DNA from: Vicingaceae bacterium
Lineage (GTDB): Bacteria; Bacteroidota; Bacteroidia; Flavobacteriales_E; Vicingaceae
Reading direction: 5' to 3'
Assembly (NCBI GenBank): GCA_026003395.1
Contig: BPHE01000008.1
Span: forward strand, 1-64,000
DNA: 64,000 nt
This document shows positions 1 to 9,503 of this stretch, in pieces. A model generated the notes under the pieces. The model was not told the origin of the DNA and did no database searches. It was given only the letters and a program-made list of their open reading frames with translations. A program made the translations under genes and the position numbers. Position 1 is the first letter of the stretch; the number at the start of each line of letters is the position of its first letter.

Positions 1-90
1 AATATATTTATCAAGGTTGTTTTCTTGTGAATTAACAAATCCGGGAGATGTTATAAATATGATGAACAAGAATATAAATCTCATTTTCAT
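1..90 (-). CDS. 5' end of an exported protein (runs off the window)
   Basis: The start of a gene reading leftwards out of the window: 30 codons are present and no stop is reached. The visible N-terminus begins MKMRFIFLFIIFITSPG, a basic start followed by a hydrophobic stretch and a plausible signal-peptidase region near FVNSQ, so the product is probably exported. It begins 8 bases after the stop of the trypsin-like protease gene, which suggests one operon. A second in-frame Met lies two codons downstream. Nothing can be said about function from this fragment. Confidence 0.55.
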   Translation of the reverse strand, partial: MKMRFIFLFIIFITSPGFVNSQENNLDKYI

Positions 91-97
91 AAACCAT

Positions 98-1738
98 TCA
101 TTTGACTTTTATTAAAAACACATTTTCCTTTAGAAGTTTAATTTTTTCGTCCAAGGGTTTGGATGAAATGTCAACCGGATTTTTCTTGAAATCATCCAGG
201 GTATTGATAAGGTTGGTGAGATAAGGCGATTTAATAACGTAGGAAACATTGTCTCCTCCTTCTATTTTAGCGTTAATAACGCCGATGAGTTTTCCGTTTT
301 GGTCAAAAACCGGACTGCCGCTATTGCCCGGTTGTACAGGTATGCTTGATTGAAAAGCATTGATACGGTTGTTATACCCGGTTTTAGAGCTAATTTTTCC
401 ATCGTTGAATTTAACATTAGTTCCCATGCCCGATAGTGCCAAAGGATAACCCAGTGTAAAGATTTCTTGCCCCACATCAACGGCTTTATTTGAAATGTCG
501 ATATATAAAGAATCAACATTCAGATTTTCTGCCTTTAAAATAGCCAGATCGTTATCTTTATCAAATATGACCAATTTTGCAGGAATGTTTTTTCCTTCAT
601 ACTCTATAAAAATCTCTTTGACATTATCCACCACATGGTAACAAGTGGCAATATATCCATTTTCGGAGATCAAGAAACCGGTACCGCTACCTTTGAAGGG
701 TATATCTTTCGAATTTGAAAGATCTTCGGCAGAGCTCTCATCAACTTTTACCATAAATGATTTTACGTCAATACAACCTACACCAAGCAGCATGAAGCCA
801 ATCTTGTCACCACCATACATAAGCGAGTTTGAAGTAAAAACTACTTGGCCATTAATCGAATAATATACTTTGTCGTTGATATTTAAAACTTTTAGAGTTA
901 TGTTTTTGTTGTCAACCTTTATTGGGGGATAAATATTTTTTGCTTTCTTTTGATGTACTCCCTCATATTCGAAACCTATTGTCAAGGTTTGGTTATCTCT
1001 ATAGCAAAAATAGCAGTAGTTGGCCCAATCTTTAAAACCAAAAATCAAACAATATTCTGAGACTGATATTTTACTTTTTCTTTTCAATTTTTTTATTTCT
1101 TCGTTATTGATATCAAAAACAGCTTCAATTATGAAGTTGTTGTTTTTGTGTGGAATACTGATCCAGCGCGAAGTACCTTTGTCTTCATAAGAACAGATAC
1201 TTAGCCGGTTGTTTGATATTTCGACTTTTTCCCTGTCAGATTTGTTTAATTCCCATTCAAAACGGTTGTCTGAAAAATTATCTTTATAAACTTTCCATAG
1301 CTCTTTGTTTTGTCCGTATTCAAAATAAAAATTGTCTTTTTTCTTTCCGTCTTTATAACTGTATATTTTATCGACATCACCACTTTCATAGTAATAAATG
1401 ACGTCGCCATTGAGTCGTCCTTCTTCATCAAAATTTTTCACAACTTTTTTCATGCCATTTTTAAAATACCAGGTACATTGACCGGTAAATAGGTTGTCCT
1501 CAAAATTCTCTTTGCTTTGTAAAATTTTTCCTTCAAAATATTTCTTGTCGTTTGATTGATAATAGCAAGTTACCCGGCCTGTTTCACCATCACAATAAAA
1601 ATAGGCATTGTCAGGTGAGTTGGTTTTATTGTTGTTTTTGTCATAATATACCTTACCTTGAGCCATTGAATTGAAAACAAGAAAGAAAGCCAAGATTGAA
1701 AATCCCACACTCAGCAAAAGTTTTTTTAACCCAAACAT
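98..1738 (-). CDS. Secreted trypsin-like (S1C/HtrA-type) serine protease with MORN-like N-terminus
   Basis: Product of 546 residues from the start chosen at 1738, where MFGLKKLLLSVGFSILAFF forms a clean signal peptide; the 24 codons upstream look like untranslated leader. Three regions follow. Residues about 28-150 hold aromatic-rich MORN/YwqK-like repeats (YFKNGMKKVVKNF, YYYESGDVDKIYSY). About 180-330 resembles a concanavalin-like sugar-binding fold. About 350-520 is a trypsin-like protease with the complete triad: His in CYHVVDN (about 368), Asp in DNDLAIL (about 397) and Ser in PGNSGSP (about 473). No PDZ domain follows, unlike classical HtrA. A periplasmic or surface protease is inferred; the substrate is unknown. 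The next gene starts 8 bases downstream. Confidence 0.8.
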   Translation of the reverse strand: MFGLKKLLLSVGFSILAFFLVFNSMAQGKVYYDKNNNKTNSPDNAYFYCDGETGRVTCYYQSNDKKYFEGKILQSKENFEDNLFTGQCTWYFKNGMKKVVKNFDEEGRLNGDVIYYYESGDVDKIYSYKDGKKKDNFYFEYGQNKELWKVYKDNFSDNRFEWELNKSDREKVEISNNRLSICSYEDKGTSRWISIPHKNNNFIIEAVFDINNEEIKKLKRKSKISVSEYCLIFGFKDWANYCYFCYRDNQTLTIGFEYEGVHQKKAKNIYPPIKVDNKNITLKVLNINDKVYYSINGQVVFTSNSLMYGGDKIGFMLLGVGCIDVKSFMVKVDESSAEDLSNSKDIPFKGSGTGFLISENGYIATCYHVVDNVKEIFIEYEGKNIPAKLVIFDKDNDLAILKAENLNVDSLYIDISNKAVDVGQEIFTLGYPLALSGMGTNVKFNDGKISSKTGYNNRINAFQSSIPVQPGNSGSPVFDQNGKLIGVINAKIEGGDNVSYVIKSPYLTNLINTLDDFKKNPVDISSKPLDEKIKLLKENVFLIKVK

Positions 1739-2066
1739 AAATTTTGTTAATTTTTGCAAATATAAAATGAATACATAAAATTCAAAAAAAATATGAAAAT
1801 TATAAGTCATTATGATGTTTTTTAACGGTGAAGTTATTCATGTAAATATTATTCTGTAAATTTTATGGTCATTATTCGATTAATCTCCAAAATGTAGTTT
1901 ACATACAAATTCTCACATACCCGAGAAGTTAACAAAAACTTAATATAAAATGTCCGGAGTTAAAATAAACTTAATAGAAGGGGCAGAAATATTATTTTTA
2001 AGTTAATTATAGATTTAGCAAGTGTGAAAGTAATTTGGAAGTATCATTTTTGTAAAAAAATTAACG
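1739..2066. other. Divergent intergenic region, 328 bases
   Basis: AT-rich spacer between the divergently oriented protease and the broken porin gene. It must hold both promoters, but I find no TAnnTTTG element that I would trust. No RNA gene or clear hairpin was seen. Confidence 0.4.
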
Positions 2067-3271
2067 ATGAGAAAAATATTTATTTTCACGGTTTGCTTAG
2101 CCATAGATATGATTAATGTATTATATTCCCAAACCAAAGTAAACAACAAGTTTGGAAATGGCATTATCAATGTTTAAGCCAAAGATTCGTCCTATTCTGC
2201 AAAGTTTGCCGCCAGAATGCAAAATTTATATATTGGAGAATTCAATATCAACGACTCACTAGGAATAACAAATGCAAATTCGCAATTTTTGGTAAGAAGG
2301 GCAAGGATAAAAATAGACGGGTTTGCATATTCCCCCAAGTTGACTTATAAGATTGAATTAGGGCTTACTTCCCGTGATTTGGCAATAGTTTCCCCGGAAA
2401 CAAGAAATACCCCCGGAATAGTTTATGACATGTTTTAAAATGGAATTTTTATGGTAATTTCAGCTTATGGGTAGGTCAAACCAAATTGCCGGGTAATCGC
2501 GAGCGGGTTGTTTCGTCTTCTTCCTTACAGTTTGTCGATCGGTCGTTGGTGAATGCATATTTTAACATTGATCGTGACATGGGTTTCCAATTGCATCATC
2601 ACTTTACTATCGGAAACAAATTTTTAATCAGGGACATTTGGTCTGTATCGCAGGGGGAGGGGCGGAATGTTGCCGTAGACAATCTTGGTGGATATGATTG
2701 GTCTGCCAGAATAGAATTATTGCCATTTGGAGCATTCACTAAAAAAGGTGACTATATTGAAGGGGATGTTTATCGCGAACAAACTCCCAAATTGTCTGTA
2801 GGCGCCACTTACGATTGGCATGATCGTGCAGTGAAAACTCAAGGAAACTTAGGAAAATATATGTATAATGATGCCGGATATTTTGAGACAAACATTGCCA
2901 CCATTTTTGTCGATATGATATTTAAATATAAAGGTTTCTCTATTTTGAGCGAGTATGCCGATAAAAGGGCCGAGAAACCTCTTGCACTGAATACAGACGG
3001 TAGTCCAACCGGGCAGTATGTTTTGGCAGGACGGGGTATTGTAGGACAAATGGGATATTTGTTTAAAAATAATATCGAAATTGCTGCAAGATATACTGAA
3101 GTACATTTTGATTCGAGAATAAACAGAAAGCCCGAATATGAATATACATTAGGTTTGTCAAAATATATTGTCAAACACAAACTTAAGGTGCAATCGGATG
3201 TAAGTTACAGAGAGATTCCCGGGAAAGATCCCGTGGTGCGTTATCGTTTGCAGTTGGAGTTACATTTATAA
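2067..3271 (+). pseudogene. Phosphate-selective porin (OprO/OprP family), broken by a stop and a frameshift
   Basis: Reading from ATG 2067 gives a signal-like start (MRKIFIFTVCLAIDMINVL), then an in-frame TAA at 2175-2177 after GNGIINV. The same frame continues as AKDSSYSAKFAARMQNLYIG up to TAA 2436, where the frame changes: with one base restored near 2430 the reading passes into VLKWNFYGNFSLWVGQTKLP and stays open to 3271. The joined sequence (about 400 residues) has hallmarks of Bacteroidota OprO/P porins, such as WVGQTKLPGNRERV and FNIDRDMGFQLHH, and ends in a beta-strand. Such porins form anion or phosphate channels in the outer membrane. Two independent lesions suggest a true pseudogene, although base-call errors are possible. 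The 3' end overlaps the convergent helix-hairpin-helix gene by 6 bases. Confidence 0.85.
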
Positions 3272-5380
3272 ACTGATACGCAATTGAATTTTTAAATCGG
3301 TTTTGGTGTTTCCTTGAATTTCATCCAATCCGCTTCCAATAACATTCCTGTTGTAATAAAAAAATTGACCTATGCGAAACCATAGGTCAATTTTATTGTT
3401 GGGAGAATATTGTATCATGAGATAGGCGCGGTTTCCTTTATAATAATAAGCAGGAATTGAAAAGGAGTATAGCACATCATTCTCATAAGCATAAATTCTT
3501 GAATCGTATCCCGGAGTGTCAAACAATGCATAACGTAATGTGTAAGACCATTTTGAACTTAATGGTTTATAGATGAGGTCTTGGTATATCAAATATCCAT
3601 TTTCGTCATATTCGTTTGTTTTGTTTACGTGGACCCATTCTACCCTTGATTTAATTCGGTAACGGTCGGATATTTTATAGGACAAATCATATCTGAGATT
3701 GGTTTGGACTTTGTTGACGGCAATTTTGATTGGTTGTTCGGATGATGAGTTTTCCTGTCGTAAACGATAACGGTATCTTACATAGGTTTCAAGTTTCTTA
3801 TCGGGTTTGTATGTTAATTGAACGAGATTTTCAAACCCCGAGGTTGGTTGCATGGTGTTGTAGCGCAACCAAGGAAATGAATAGCTGTTGGTATAGGCAA
3901 TGGCGGTCCATTTTCTCGAAAAATAAAATTTTGCCCCGAGATACAATCCTTGCTCATTGTTGTTATTTGTGTTGACACCCACGCCATTGTTATATACAGA
4001 CCAATAATCAACCGAATAATAGCGATGGTGAATGATAAGTGAAAGTTTTGGATCGAGCATCATCAACACGCCATTGACCGATGCCAGGCCTCCATTTAAT
4101 CCATAAGAAGTTTCACCGAAAAAATTGAAGTTTCTAACCGTAAAGTTGTAATCAACTCCTATGTTGGTAAATGCATTTGTATCTAAATAAAATTGATTGT
4201 AAAGTTTTTGGGATGGTTTGAAATTTTTATCAAACCTGGCATGCATCCCAGTAATTCCTATGTCGGCACGTTGGGTTTTCCAGGCAATATGTGATGCGTA
4301 AATTTCTCTTTTAATTTTTCCTTTGTCTTCAAGTTCTCTAGGCAGCCGGTGATAACCGGAAGTTATAAATGAAGTAAAACTGAAATCGTCGGCGCTGATA
4401 GCTTCGGTGCTGTCATAGGTGATATTGGCATCGATATGGTTTTTGGAATAAAGAGCAGATATTTCCAAGTTTTTCAAAGGTTCTATACAAATGGCCGCTC
4501 CTCTTTGAAAAACATTTTCATCTACAGAGGTGTAAGGCAGAATTCCACTTGCGTTGCGTTTGACGGTAAAAATGTCGGCTCCCAAACCAAAGGCATACCC
4601 TGACCAAAGAGTGACGGCTTGTCCGTATTGCGCCACATAATCTCCTATGGCTAACTGTTTTATTTTACCTATATTTTTGAGGAAAAAATGACCGGAATAA
4701 AAATCAAATCCTTGAGGTTGACTGCCTTTGAAAAATTCTTCTCCGGCATCTTTTTCGGCAGTAAATCCTATACTGATGCGATTAAGATAAGTAAATCGAT
4801 ATCTATTGTAAATTCTCCAGGGAGAACCAAGATACCTGGCATTTGGATTGGCTTGTAGCAGACTGTCATTGGCAGGTGTATACCCTTTTTGAGTTTCAAG
4901 GATTCTTTGTGAACGTATAAAATATACATGTTTCCCGTTTTTCACTATCTCTCTTGGTGTGATATGCAGGTCATCTTTTTCACGTCCAATTTTAACGAAA
5001 GGCAATATCATCTCGATAGTTTGACGGTCGAATGAGGGAATCACTTGTAGTTCTTCGAGAGTCATCAAAGGGCCGAATTTTTCACGATGTTTAATAAGAT
5101 CCAGTATTTGTATGTCATTGAGCAATCCGAGCGATTGCAAATCTTCCACTCCGGCTTTGTTTAAATTAAGCGGGTGGTCATAATAATAATTCAAATTGTC
5201 AAACAATATCAAATAATCTGCTTCGTCGGCATTGCTGTTTTCGAGTGTATATTCAATTCTTTTTTCAATAATAGAATTTCTTTCTTCGCTATATTGTTTT
5301 TGACCAAAAGATTGACTTATGGTCAGTGCAGCCAATAGAAAATAAGTAAATATCTTTATGCGTTTATTGTTGTGGTGCAT
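3266..5380 (-). CDS. Helix-hairpin-helix (ComEA-like) domain outer-membrane protein
   Basis: Product of 704 residues with a signal peptide (IKIFTYFLLAALTISQSFG). Residues about 70-130 hold two helix-hairpin-helix units (LNLNKAGVEDLQSLGLL and MTLEELQVIPSFD), a fold better known from the DNA-binding protein ComEA. The remaining roughly 550 residues are rich in alternating aromatic strands and end in DLKIQLRISL, as expected of an outer-membrane beta-barrel. This architecture recurs in Bacteroidota, usually annotated only as a helix-hairpin-helix protein. The start overlaps the end of the preceding gene (5364-6206) by 17 bases, so the two are probably co-translated. DNA binding or uptake is possible but unproven. 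Confidence 0.75.
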   Translation of the reverse strand: MHHNNKRIKIFTYFLLAALTISQSFGQKQYSEERNSIIEKRIEYTLENSNADEADYLILFDNLNYYYDHPLNLNKAGVEDLQSLGLLNDIQILDLIKHREKFGPLMTLEELQVIPSFDRQTIEMILPFVKIGREKDDLHITPREIVKNGKHVYFIRSQRILETQKGYTPANDSLLQANPNARYLGSPWRIYNRYRFTYLNRISIGFTAEKDAGEEFFKGSQPQGFDFYSGHFFLKNIGKIKQLAIGDYVAQYGQAVTLWSGYAFGLGADIFTVKRNASGILPYTSVDENVFQRGAAICIEPLKNLEISALYSKNHIDANITYDSTEAISADDFSFTSFITSGYHRLPRELEDKGKIKREIYASHIAWKTQRADIGITGMHARFDKNFKPSQKLYNQFYLDTNAFTNIGVDYNFTVRNFNFFGETSYGLNGGLASVNGVLMMLDPKLSLIIHHRYYSVDYWSVYNNGVGVNTNNNNEQGLYLGAKFYFSRKWTAIAYTNSYSFPWLRYNTMQPTSGFENLVQLTYKPDKKLETYVRYRYRLRQENSSSEQPIKIAVNKVQTNLRYDLSYKISDRYRIKSRVEWVHVNKTNEYDENGYLIYQDLIYKPLSSKWSYTLRYALFDTPGYDSRIYAYENDVLYSFSIPAYYYKGNRAYLMIQYSPNNKIDLWFRIGQFFYYNRNVIGSGLDEIQGNTKTDLKIQLRISL

Positions 5381-6206
5381 TTTTTACCTTTTTTTCAAAA
5401 ATGTAATGAAGCGAAATAGATGGACTGATACCCAATACCGGATGGTATTCCATCGCGGTACCAAATTTTATTTTGTTCCAATGATATTGCAGGCCGGCAG
5501 TATACTTGTTGGGCGAAGTTTGATATCCGCATAAAATAGCCAGTGGAGCAGTTATTTGATAATAAATTCCGGTGCGGATACTAACAGGATATAGATGGTT
5601 TTTGACTGCCTCTAAAGACATCTTCAGTTGATCCGAAAAAGCATAAGTAGTACCCAAACGTAAAATGGTTGTGAGAAGTTCGTTGTATTGATCAATTATT
5701 TTAGCACGGTTAACATTATCTACCGAACCTGCGAAATACCATTGGTCGTTGACTTTTGCCGTAAAGCCAAGATTGGCATATAATGCAGATTTTTGTCCAT
5801 AAATGTCGGCAAACGCAAATGAAATATAATTTAATGCAACCCCTACGCTGAATGTAGGACTCAAATGCATTGCATATCCAAGCGTTGCTCTCGTCTGATT
5901 AAATAGTTCAAAGCCCCAACGATAAACACCGAAACCTATGGCATTTTTATTTTTCAAATTTGCTTTTAGAGCAAAAGCATGTAGATTTAATTCTTTCATC
6001 AAAAATTTGTTTTCAGAAAACAGGCATACTTCCGTTTGTTCGTTTTGCACCAATAGTGAAGGGTTGTTCATCACGGCAAAACCATCGCCGATTTGCGAAG
6101 AAATATTGCCCATCGATTTACTCAACGTACCTGTTTCAAAATAGGCCATCTGCGAATAAAGGCAATAATTTAAAGCAAACAAAATCGCAGATAAAAATTT
6201 ACGCAT
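5364..6206 (-). CDS. PorV/PorQ-like outer-membrane barrel protein, function unknown
   Basis: Product of 280 residues with a signal peptide (MRKFLSAILFALNYCLYSQ). The mature part begins in the style of the UPF0164/PorV-like superfamily: a Gly-rich stretch SMGNISSQIGDGFAVMNNPS followed by many amphipathic strands (FSVGVALNYISF, YANLGFTAKV, YTAGLQYHW) and a terminal strand ISLHYIFEKK. This pattern fits a FadL-like outer-membrane barrel. It is the first gene of a two-gene unit; its last 17 bases overlap the start of the helix-hairpin-helix protein. Co-expression hints that the two work at the outer membrane together. The specific role is unknown, and I cannot tell PorV from PorQ-like proteins here. 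Confidence 0.6.
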   Translation of the reverse strand: MRKFLSAILFALNYCLYSQMAYFETGTLSKSMGNISSQIGDGFAVMNNPSLLVQNEQTEVCLFSENKFLMKELNLHAFALKANLKNKNAIGFGVYRWGFELFNQTRATLGYAMHLSPTFSVGVALNYISFAFADIYGQKSALYANLGFTAKVNDQWYFAGSVDNVNRAKIIDQYNELLTTILRLGTTYAFSDQLKMSLEAVKNHLYPVSIRTGIYYQITAPLAILCGYQTSPNKYTAGLQYHWNKIKFGTAMEYHPVLGISPSISLHYIFEKKVKNAPQQ

Positions 6207-6415
6207 AAGCTTATATCAATGAAAGGTTGAAAATACTAAATTAAAAAAAGTTAATAAAATAGACGTTTTATGAAAAAAAAAATTTTTCCATCGAGGTTTT
6301 GAATCATTGCCGGAATGCAAATTGTAAAATTGCCGGTTTTTACCGTTGGATTCAGCAAATATTTTATGGTTGGATATAAGGTACAATTAAATGTCAAAAT
6401 GATACAATAGTTTTT

Positions 6416-6447
6416 GTTCAAAATATTTCATGATTGAAATATTGAAC
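6416..6447. terminator. Imperfect palindrome, possible terminator of the glycosyltransferase gene
   Basis: A perfect 9-bp stem, AATATTTCA (6422-6430) against TGAAATATT (6435-6443), encloses a 4-base loop. GTTCA on the left and GAAC on the right extend it past a 2-base bulge. It begins 10 bases beyond the stop of the glycosyltransferase gene on the minus strand. The stem is all AT except one pair and only a short T run follows, so it could equally be a regulatory palindrome. The remaining spacer up to 6207 holds nothing else clear. Confidence 0.35.
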
Positions 6448-6456
6448 GAATTCCCA

Positions 6457-7476
6457 TTATTCGAAACATGGTATTTTCCCATCAAAATATTCCACATCCG
6501 GCCATTGAGTTATTTCAATTCCGTTGCGGAAATAGTTTGCCGGCGCAGCCCATCCTTTTTTAACAAAGTATTTTGCCAGATATTTTTGTTCGGGTTGTCC
6601 GGGAGTAGGAATGAGTATGGCCTTTTTTTGCAACACACACAAGTCCATCAGGGTTGTGTAGCCATTGCGCGAAATAATTGTGTCGCACCCGGATATCAAT
6701 GAGGCCATCGCAGGTATATTTAATGTGCCTTTGTATGTCACATTTGGGTTTTCAATTGTCTTATTTTGATATTTTGTATGACCGGCCACAATAATTGTAT
6801 CGTATTTTTTTTTGATTTTTTTTAACGTATATTCCAAAAAATAACTGCGCATGGGTTCCGGACCCGATAAAATGATCAGAGCTTGTTTATTTTCACCGGA
6901 TTGAATGTTTGATTTAATTTTTTGGAATCTTGATAATACTCCGATATATGATACTTTCTGAGAATAACCTTCTGTTTTGGATAATAGACCACTCAAGGGA
7001 TTCCTCGGACTGTCGGGTATCCAAATGTAATCATACAATTTGTTTAATTGCTTGATTAGCCGGTTATAAATGAAATTGTATGGATGGTGCAATTGATGGG
7101 AAATCAAAATAGACGGTATTTTATTATGGGAAAAACCAAATAAACTGTCAGAAATGATGGCCACCGGATGATACTTATCAACTAAATTGGCTGCCAACTT
7201 TAAATGCATGTTTTTTATGGCAAACAATTTAGGCAATTGCGTGATGACGGAACCCCAAGCAGGCATATAATTGTAATAATGAATAGAATAATCAGGCGTT
7301 TCTAACAGTGAAATATTATGTTGATTTAAATTGTTTTTTAAAAAATGGCAAGATTCTCCACTTGCTACTATAATTACATTATATTTAACAGCAAGTGACT
7401 CAATTAAAGGAATAGAACGGGCTGCATGGCCAAGCCCCCAGTTTAAAATGCCATATAATATGGTCGGTTTGTTCAT
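6457..7476 (-). CDS. MurG-like glycosyltransferase (GT28-type fold)
   Basis: Product of 339 residues, about the usual length for this family. The N-terminal donor/acceptor lobe starts with LYGILNWGLGHAARSIPLIE, a glycine-rich loop typical of MurG/GT28-fold enzymes. The C-terminal lobe carries ILSGPEPMRS (about 195), ISRNGYTTLMD (about 275) and TPGQPEQKYLAKYF (about 300), which match the nucleotide-sugar binding region of this family. It has no signal peptide, so it is cytosolic or membrane-peripheral. The likely role is transfer of a sugar in glycolipid or envelope polysaccharide synthesis; the exact substrate cannot be read. The gene follows the PurF-like gene on the same strand with a 70-base gap and may have its own promoter. 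Confidence 0.75.
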   Translation of the reverse strand: MNKPTILYGILNWGLGHAARSIPLIESLAVKYNVIIVASGESCHFLKNNLNQHNISLLETPDYSIHYYNYMPAWGSVITQLPKLFAIKNMHLKLAANLVDKYHPVAIISDSLFGFSHNKIPSILISHQLHHPYNFIYNRLIKQLNKLYDYIWIPDSPRNPLSGLLSKTEGYSQKVSYIGVLSRFQKIKSNIQSGENKQALIILSGPEPMRSYFLEYTLKKIKKKYDTIIVAGHTKYQNKTIENPNVTYKGTLNIPAMASLISGCDTIISRNGYTTLMDLCVLQKKAILIPTPGQPEQKYLAKYFVKKGWAAPANYFRNGIEITQWPDVEYFDGKIPCFE

Positions 7477-7546
7477 TCGGTCTCGTATTGGGATGTAGTA
7501 TATGAAGAAAAGCCAATGGTTAAAGGCAATTTAATTTTGGAAAATT

Positions 7547-9436
7547 TCAATAAGCCCTTTCAGGAATATTTTCCATGTAATAAATAAAAGATTTGATAGC
7601 TACTTTATTGCCACCGGGAGTCGGATAATTGCCTGTAAAATACCAATCACCCAAATGATTGGGACAAGCATCATGTAAACCTTCAATGGTCTGATAAACA
7701 ATCTGTACGTCGGCTTTTATGTCGGCAGGGTGGAGCAATTCGGAAATTTTGTCCGAAATTTCATCGGCAGTAAATGGATCATAAATTTTTTTAACGTGAT
7801 TGACAATGTCTTCTTTAGGTTTGTCAATATCTTGTTTACACAATGCATACACTTCATCAATCAAATGTTCCATGTTGCGTTCTTTGATCAAAGCAATGGC
7901 TGCCTGGAAGGCAACTAAATCGCCCAATTTGGCCATATCAATACCGTAACAATCGGGATAACGAATTTGAGGTGCAGATGAAACAACAACAATTTTTTTT
8001 GGGCCAAGGCGGTCAAGCATTCTCAATATGCTTTCACGAAGTGTTGTTCCCCTTACAATTGAATCATCCAGCACCACGAGGGTGTCTATGCCTTCGCGTA
8101 TAGTTCCGTAAGTAATATCGTAAACATGTGCCACCAAATCATTTCTTGAGCTGTCTTGAGTGATGAATGTTCTTAGCTTGGCATCTTTAATGGCAATTTT
8201 TTCTACTCTTGCCCTGCGTTGTAAGATTGTTTTTAATTCGGTCTCAGAAAAGTTATTTCCTTGAGAAAGTATTTTGATTTTGTCGAGGTTGATATAATCT
8301 TCCAGCGCTTTGATTAAACCAAGAAATGCTACTTCGGCTGTATTGGGAATAAATGAAAACACCGTGTTGTCAAGATCATAGTTGATAGATTGCAACACTT
8401 TCTCGCATAAGTTTTGCCCCAATTTTTTTCTTTCGCGGTAAATATCTTCATCGCTTCCTCGAGAAAAATAAATTCTTTCGAAAGAGCAGGAAAGTTTTTT
8501 ACCGGGTTCCAGTATTTTGGAAAAATAATATTCACCGGACTTTTTGATAATTAATGCCTGTCCGGGCGGAATTTCGTGTATTTGATTTGTTTTTAAATTG
8601 AATGCAGTTTGTATGGCGGGTCTTTCGGAAGCTACCACGATAATTTCATCATCGATATAATAAAATCCGGGACGGATTCCATTTGGATCACGAAAAATAA
8701 ATGCATCGCCATGTCCTAAAATTCCGGTCATCAAATAACCGCCATCCCATTTTTTGGAAGCATTGCGAAGGATGTTTTCAGGTTTTAGATGTTCGATGAT
8801 AAGCGAAGTGATTTCTTTTTTGCTATATCCAAGAGCTTTGAATTGTGATACCAATTGGTCATTTTCTTCATCGAGGAAGTGACCAATTTTTTCCATTACC
8901 GTCACGGTGTCGGTTTTTTCTTTTGGATGTTGACCAATTTCGATTAATTCAGTGAAAATTTCATCGTTATTGGTAAGGTTGAAGTTTCCGGCAAGCACCA
9001 GATTGCGTGTCATCCAGTTGTTTTGACGTATAAATGGGTGGCAATTTTGTATGGTGTTCGATCCATAAGTTCCGTATCTCAAATGGCCAAGTAGAATTTC
9101 GCCTGAAAAAGGGACATTTTCTTTGAGCCAACGGGCATTTTTCCATTTTGAAGAAGGAAGTTTCTCAAAAGGTTTATGGATTTTTTCAAAAATGTATTTA
9201 ATGGCTTGATTTTCGGTCTGCCTAATACGGTGAATATATGGAATCCCGGCCGGTATATCCAAATGAACAGCAGCCACACCGGCTCCATCTTGTCCGCGAT
9301 TATGTTGCTTCTCCATCAATAAATACAATTTATTGATGGCATAGGCCGGGGTGTTATATTTTTCCAAATAATATTCAAGGGGTTTTCTAAGCCTGATAAA
9401 GGCAATTCCGCATTCGTGTTTGATTTCTTCGGCCAT
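7547..9436 (-). CDS. purF: PurF-family amidophosphoribosyltransferase (long Bacteroidota form)
   Basis: Product of 629 residues, longer than classical PurF (about 470-510) but usual for a Bacteroidota lineage of this family. The N-terminal glutaminase nucleophile is Cys9 (KHECGIAF), so an eight-residue leader would have to be removed. MEKQHNRGQDGAG and LGHLRYGTYG are glutamine-amidotransferase class II motifs. The C-terminal half has the PRPP-binding loop VVLDDSIVRGTT and then SSAPQIRYPDCYGIDM. The classical reaction makes phosphoribosylamine from PRPP and glutamine, the first step of purine synthesis. Many Bacteroidota carry both this form and a shorter PurF, so it may be a divergent paralogue. 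A -7 element lies just upstream; purH is in the same window at 50.7 kb but not adjacent. Confidence 0.78.
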   Translation of the reverse strand: MAEEIKHECGIAFIRLRKPLEYYLEKYNTPAYAINKLYLLMEKQHNRGQDGAGVAAVHLDIPAGIPYIHRIRQTENQAIKYIFEKIHKPFEKLPSSKWKNARWLKENVPFSGEILLGHLRYGTYGSNTIQNCHPFIRQNNWMTRNLVLAGNFNLTNNDEIFTELIEIGQHPKEKTDTVTVMEKIGHFLDEENDQLVSQFKALGYSKKEITSLIIEHLKPENILRNASKKWDGGYLMTGILGHGDAFIFRDPNGIRPGFYYIDDEIIVVASERPAIQTAFNLKTNQIHEIPPGQALIIKKSGEYYFSKILEPGKKLSCSFERIYFSRGSDEDIYRERKKLGQNLCEKVLQSINYDLDNTVFSFIPNTAEVAFLGLIKALEDYINLDKIKILSQGNNFSETELKTILQRRARVEKIAIKDAKLRTFITQDSSRNDLVAHVYDITYGTIREGIDTLVVLDDSIVRGTTLRESILRMLDRLGPKKIVVVSSAPQIRYPDCYGIDMAKLGDLVAFQAAIALIKERNMEHLIDEVYALCKQDIDKPKEDIVNHVKKIYDPFTADEISDKISELLHPADIKADVQIVYQTIEGLHDACPNHLGDWYFTGNYPTPGGNKVAIKSFIYYMENIPERAY

Positions 9437-9453
9437 AGGTTATTTTTCCATTG

Positions 9454-9461
9454 CAAAGGTA
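9454..9461 (-). promoter_or_regulatory. -7 promoter element (TAnnTTTG) of the PurF-like gene
   Basis: Minus-strand TACCTTTG matches the Bacteroidota -7 consensus TAnnTTTG exactly and lies 17 bases before the ATG at 9436. I see no convincing -33 TTTG at the expected spacing. Confidence 0.5.
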
Positions 9462-9503
9462 ATATTTTCATGCGAATGATATTTTTAAATTTTGTTTAAG
9501 GGA

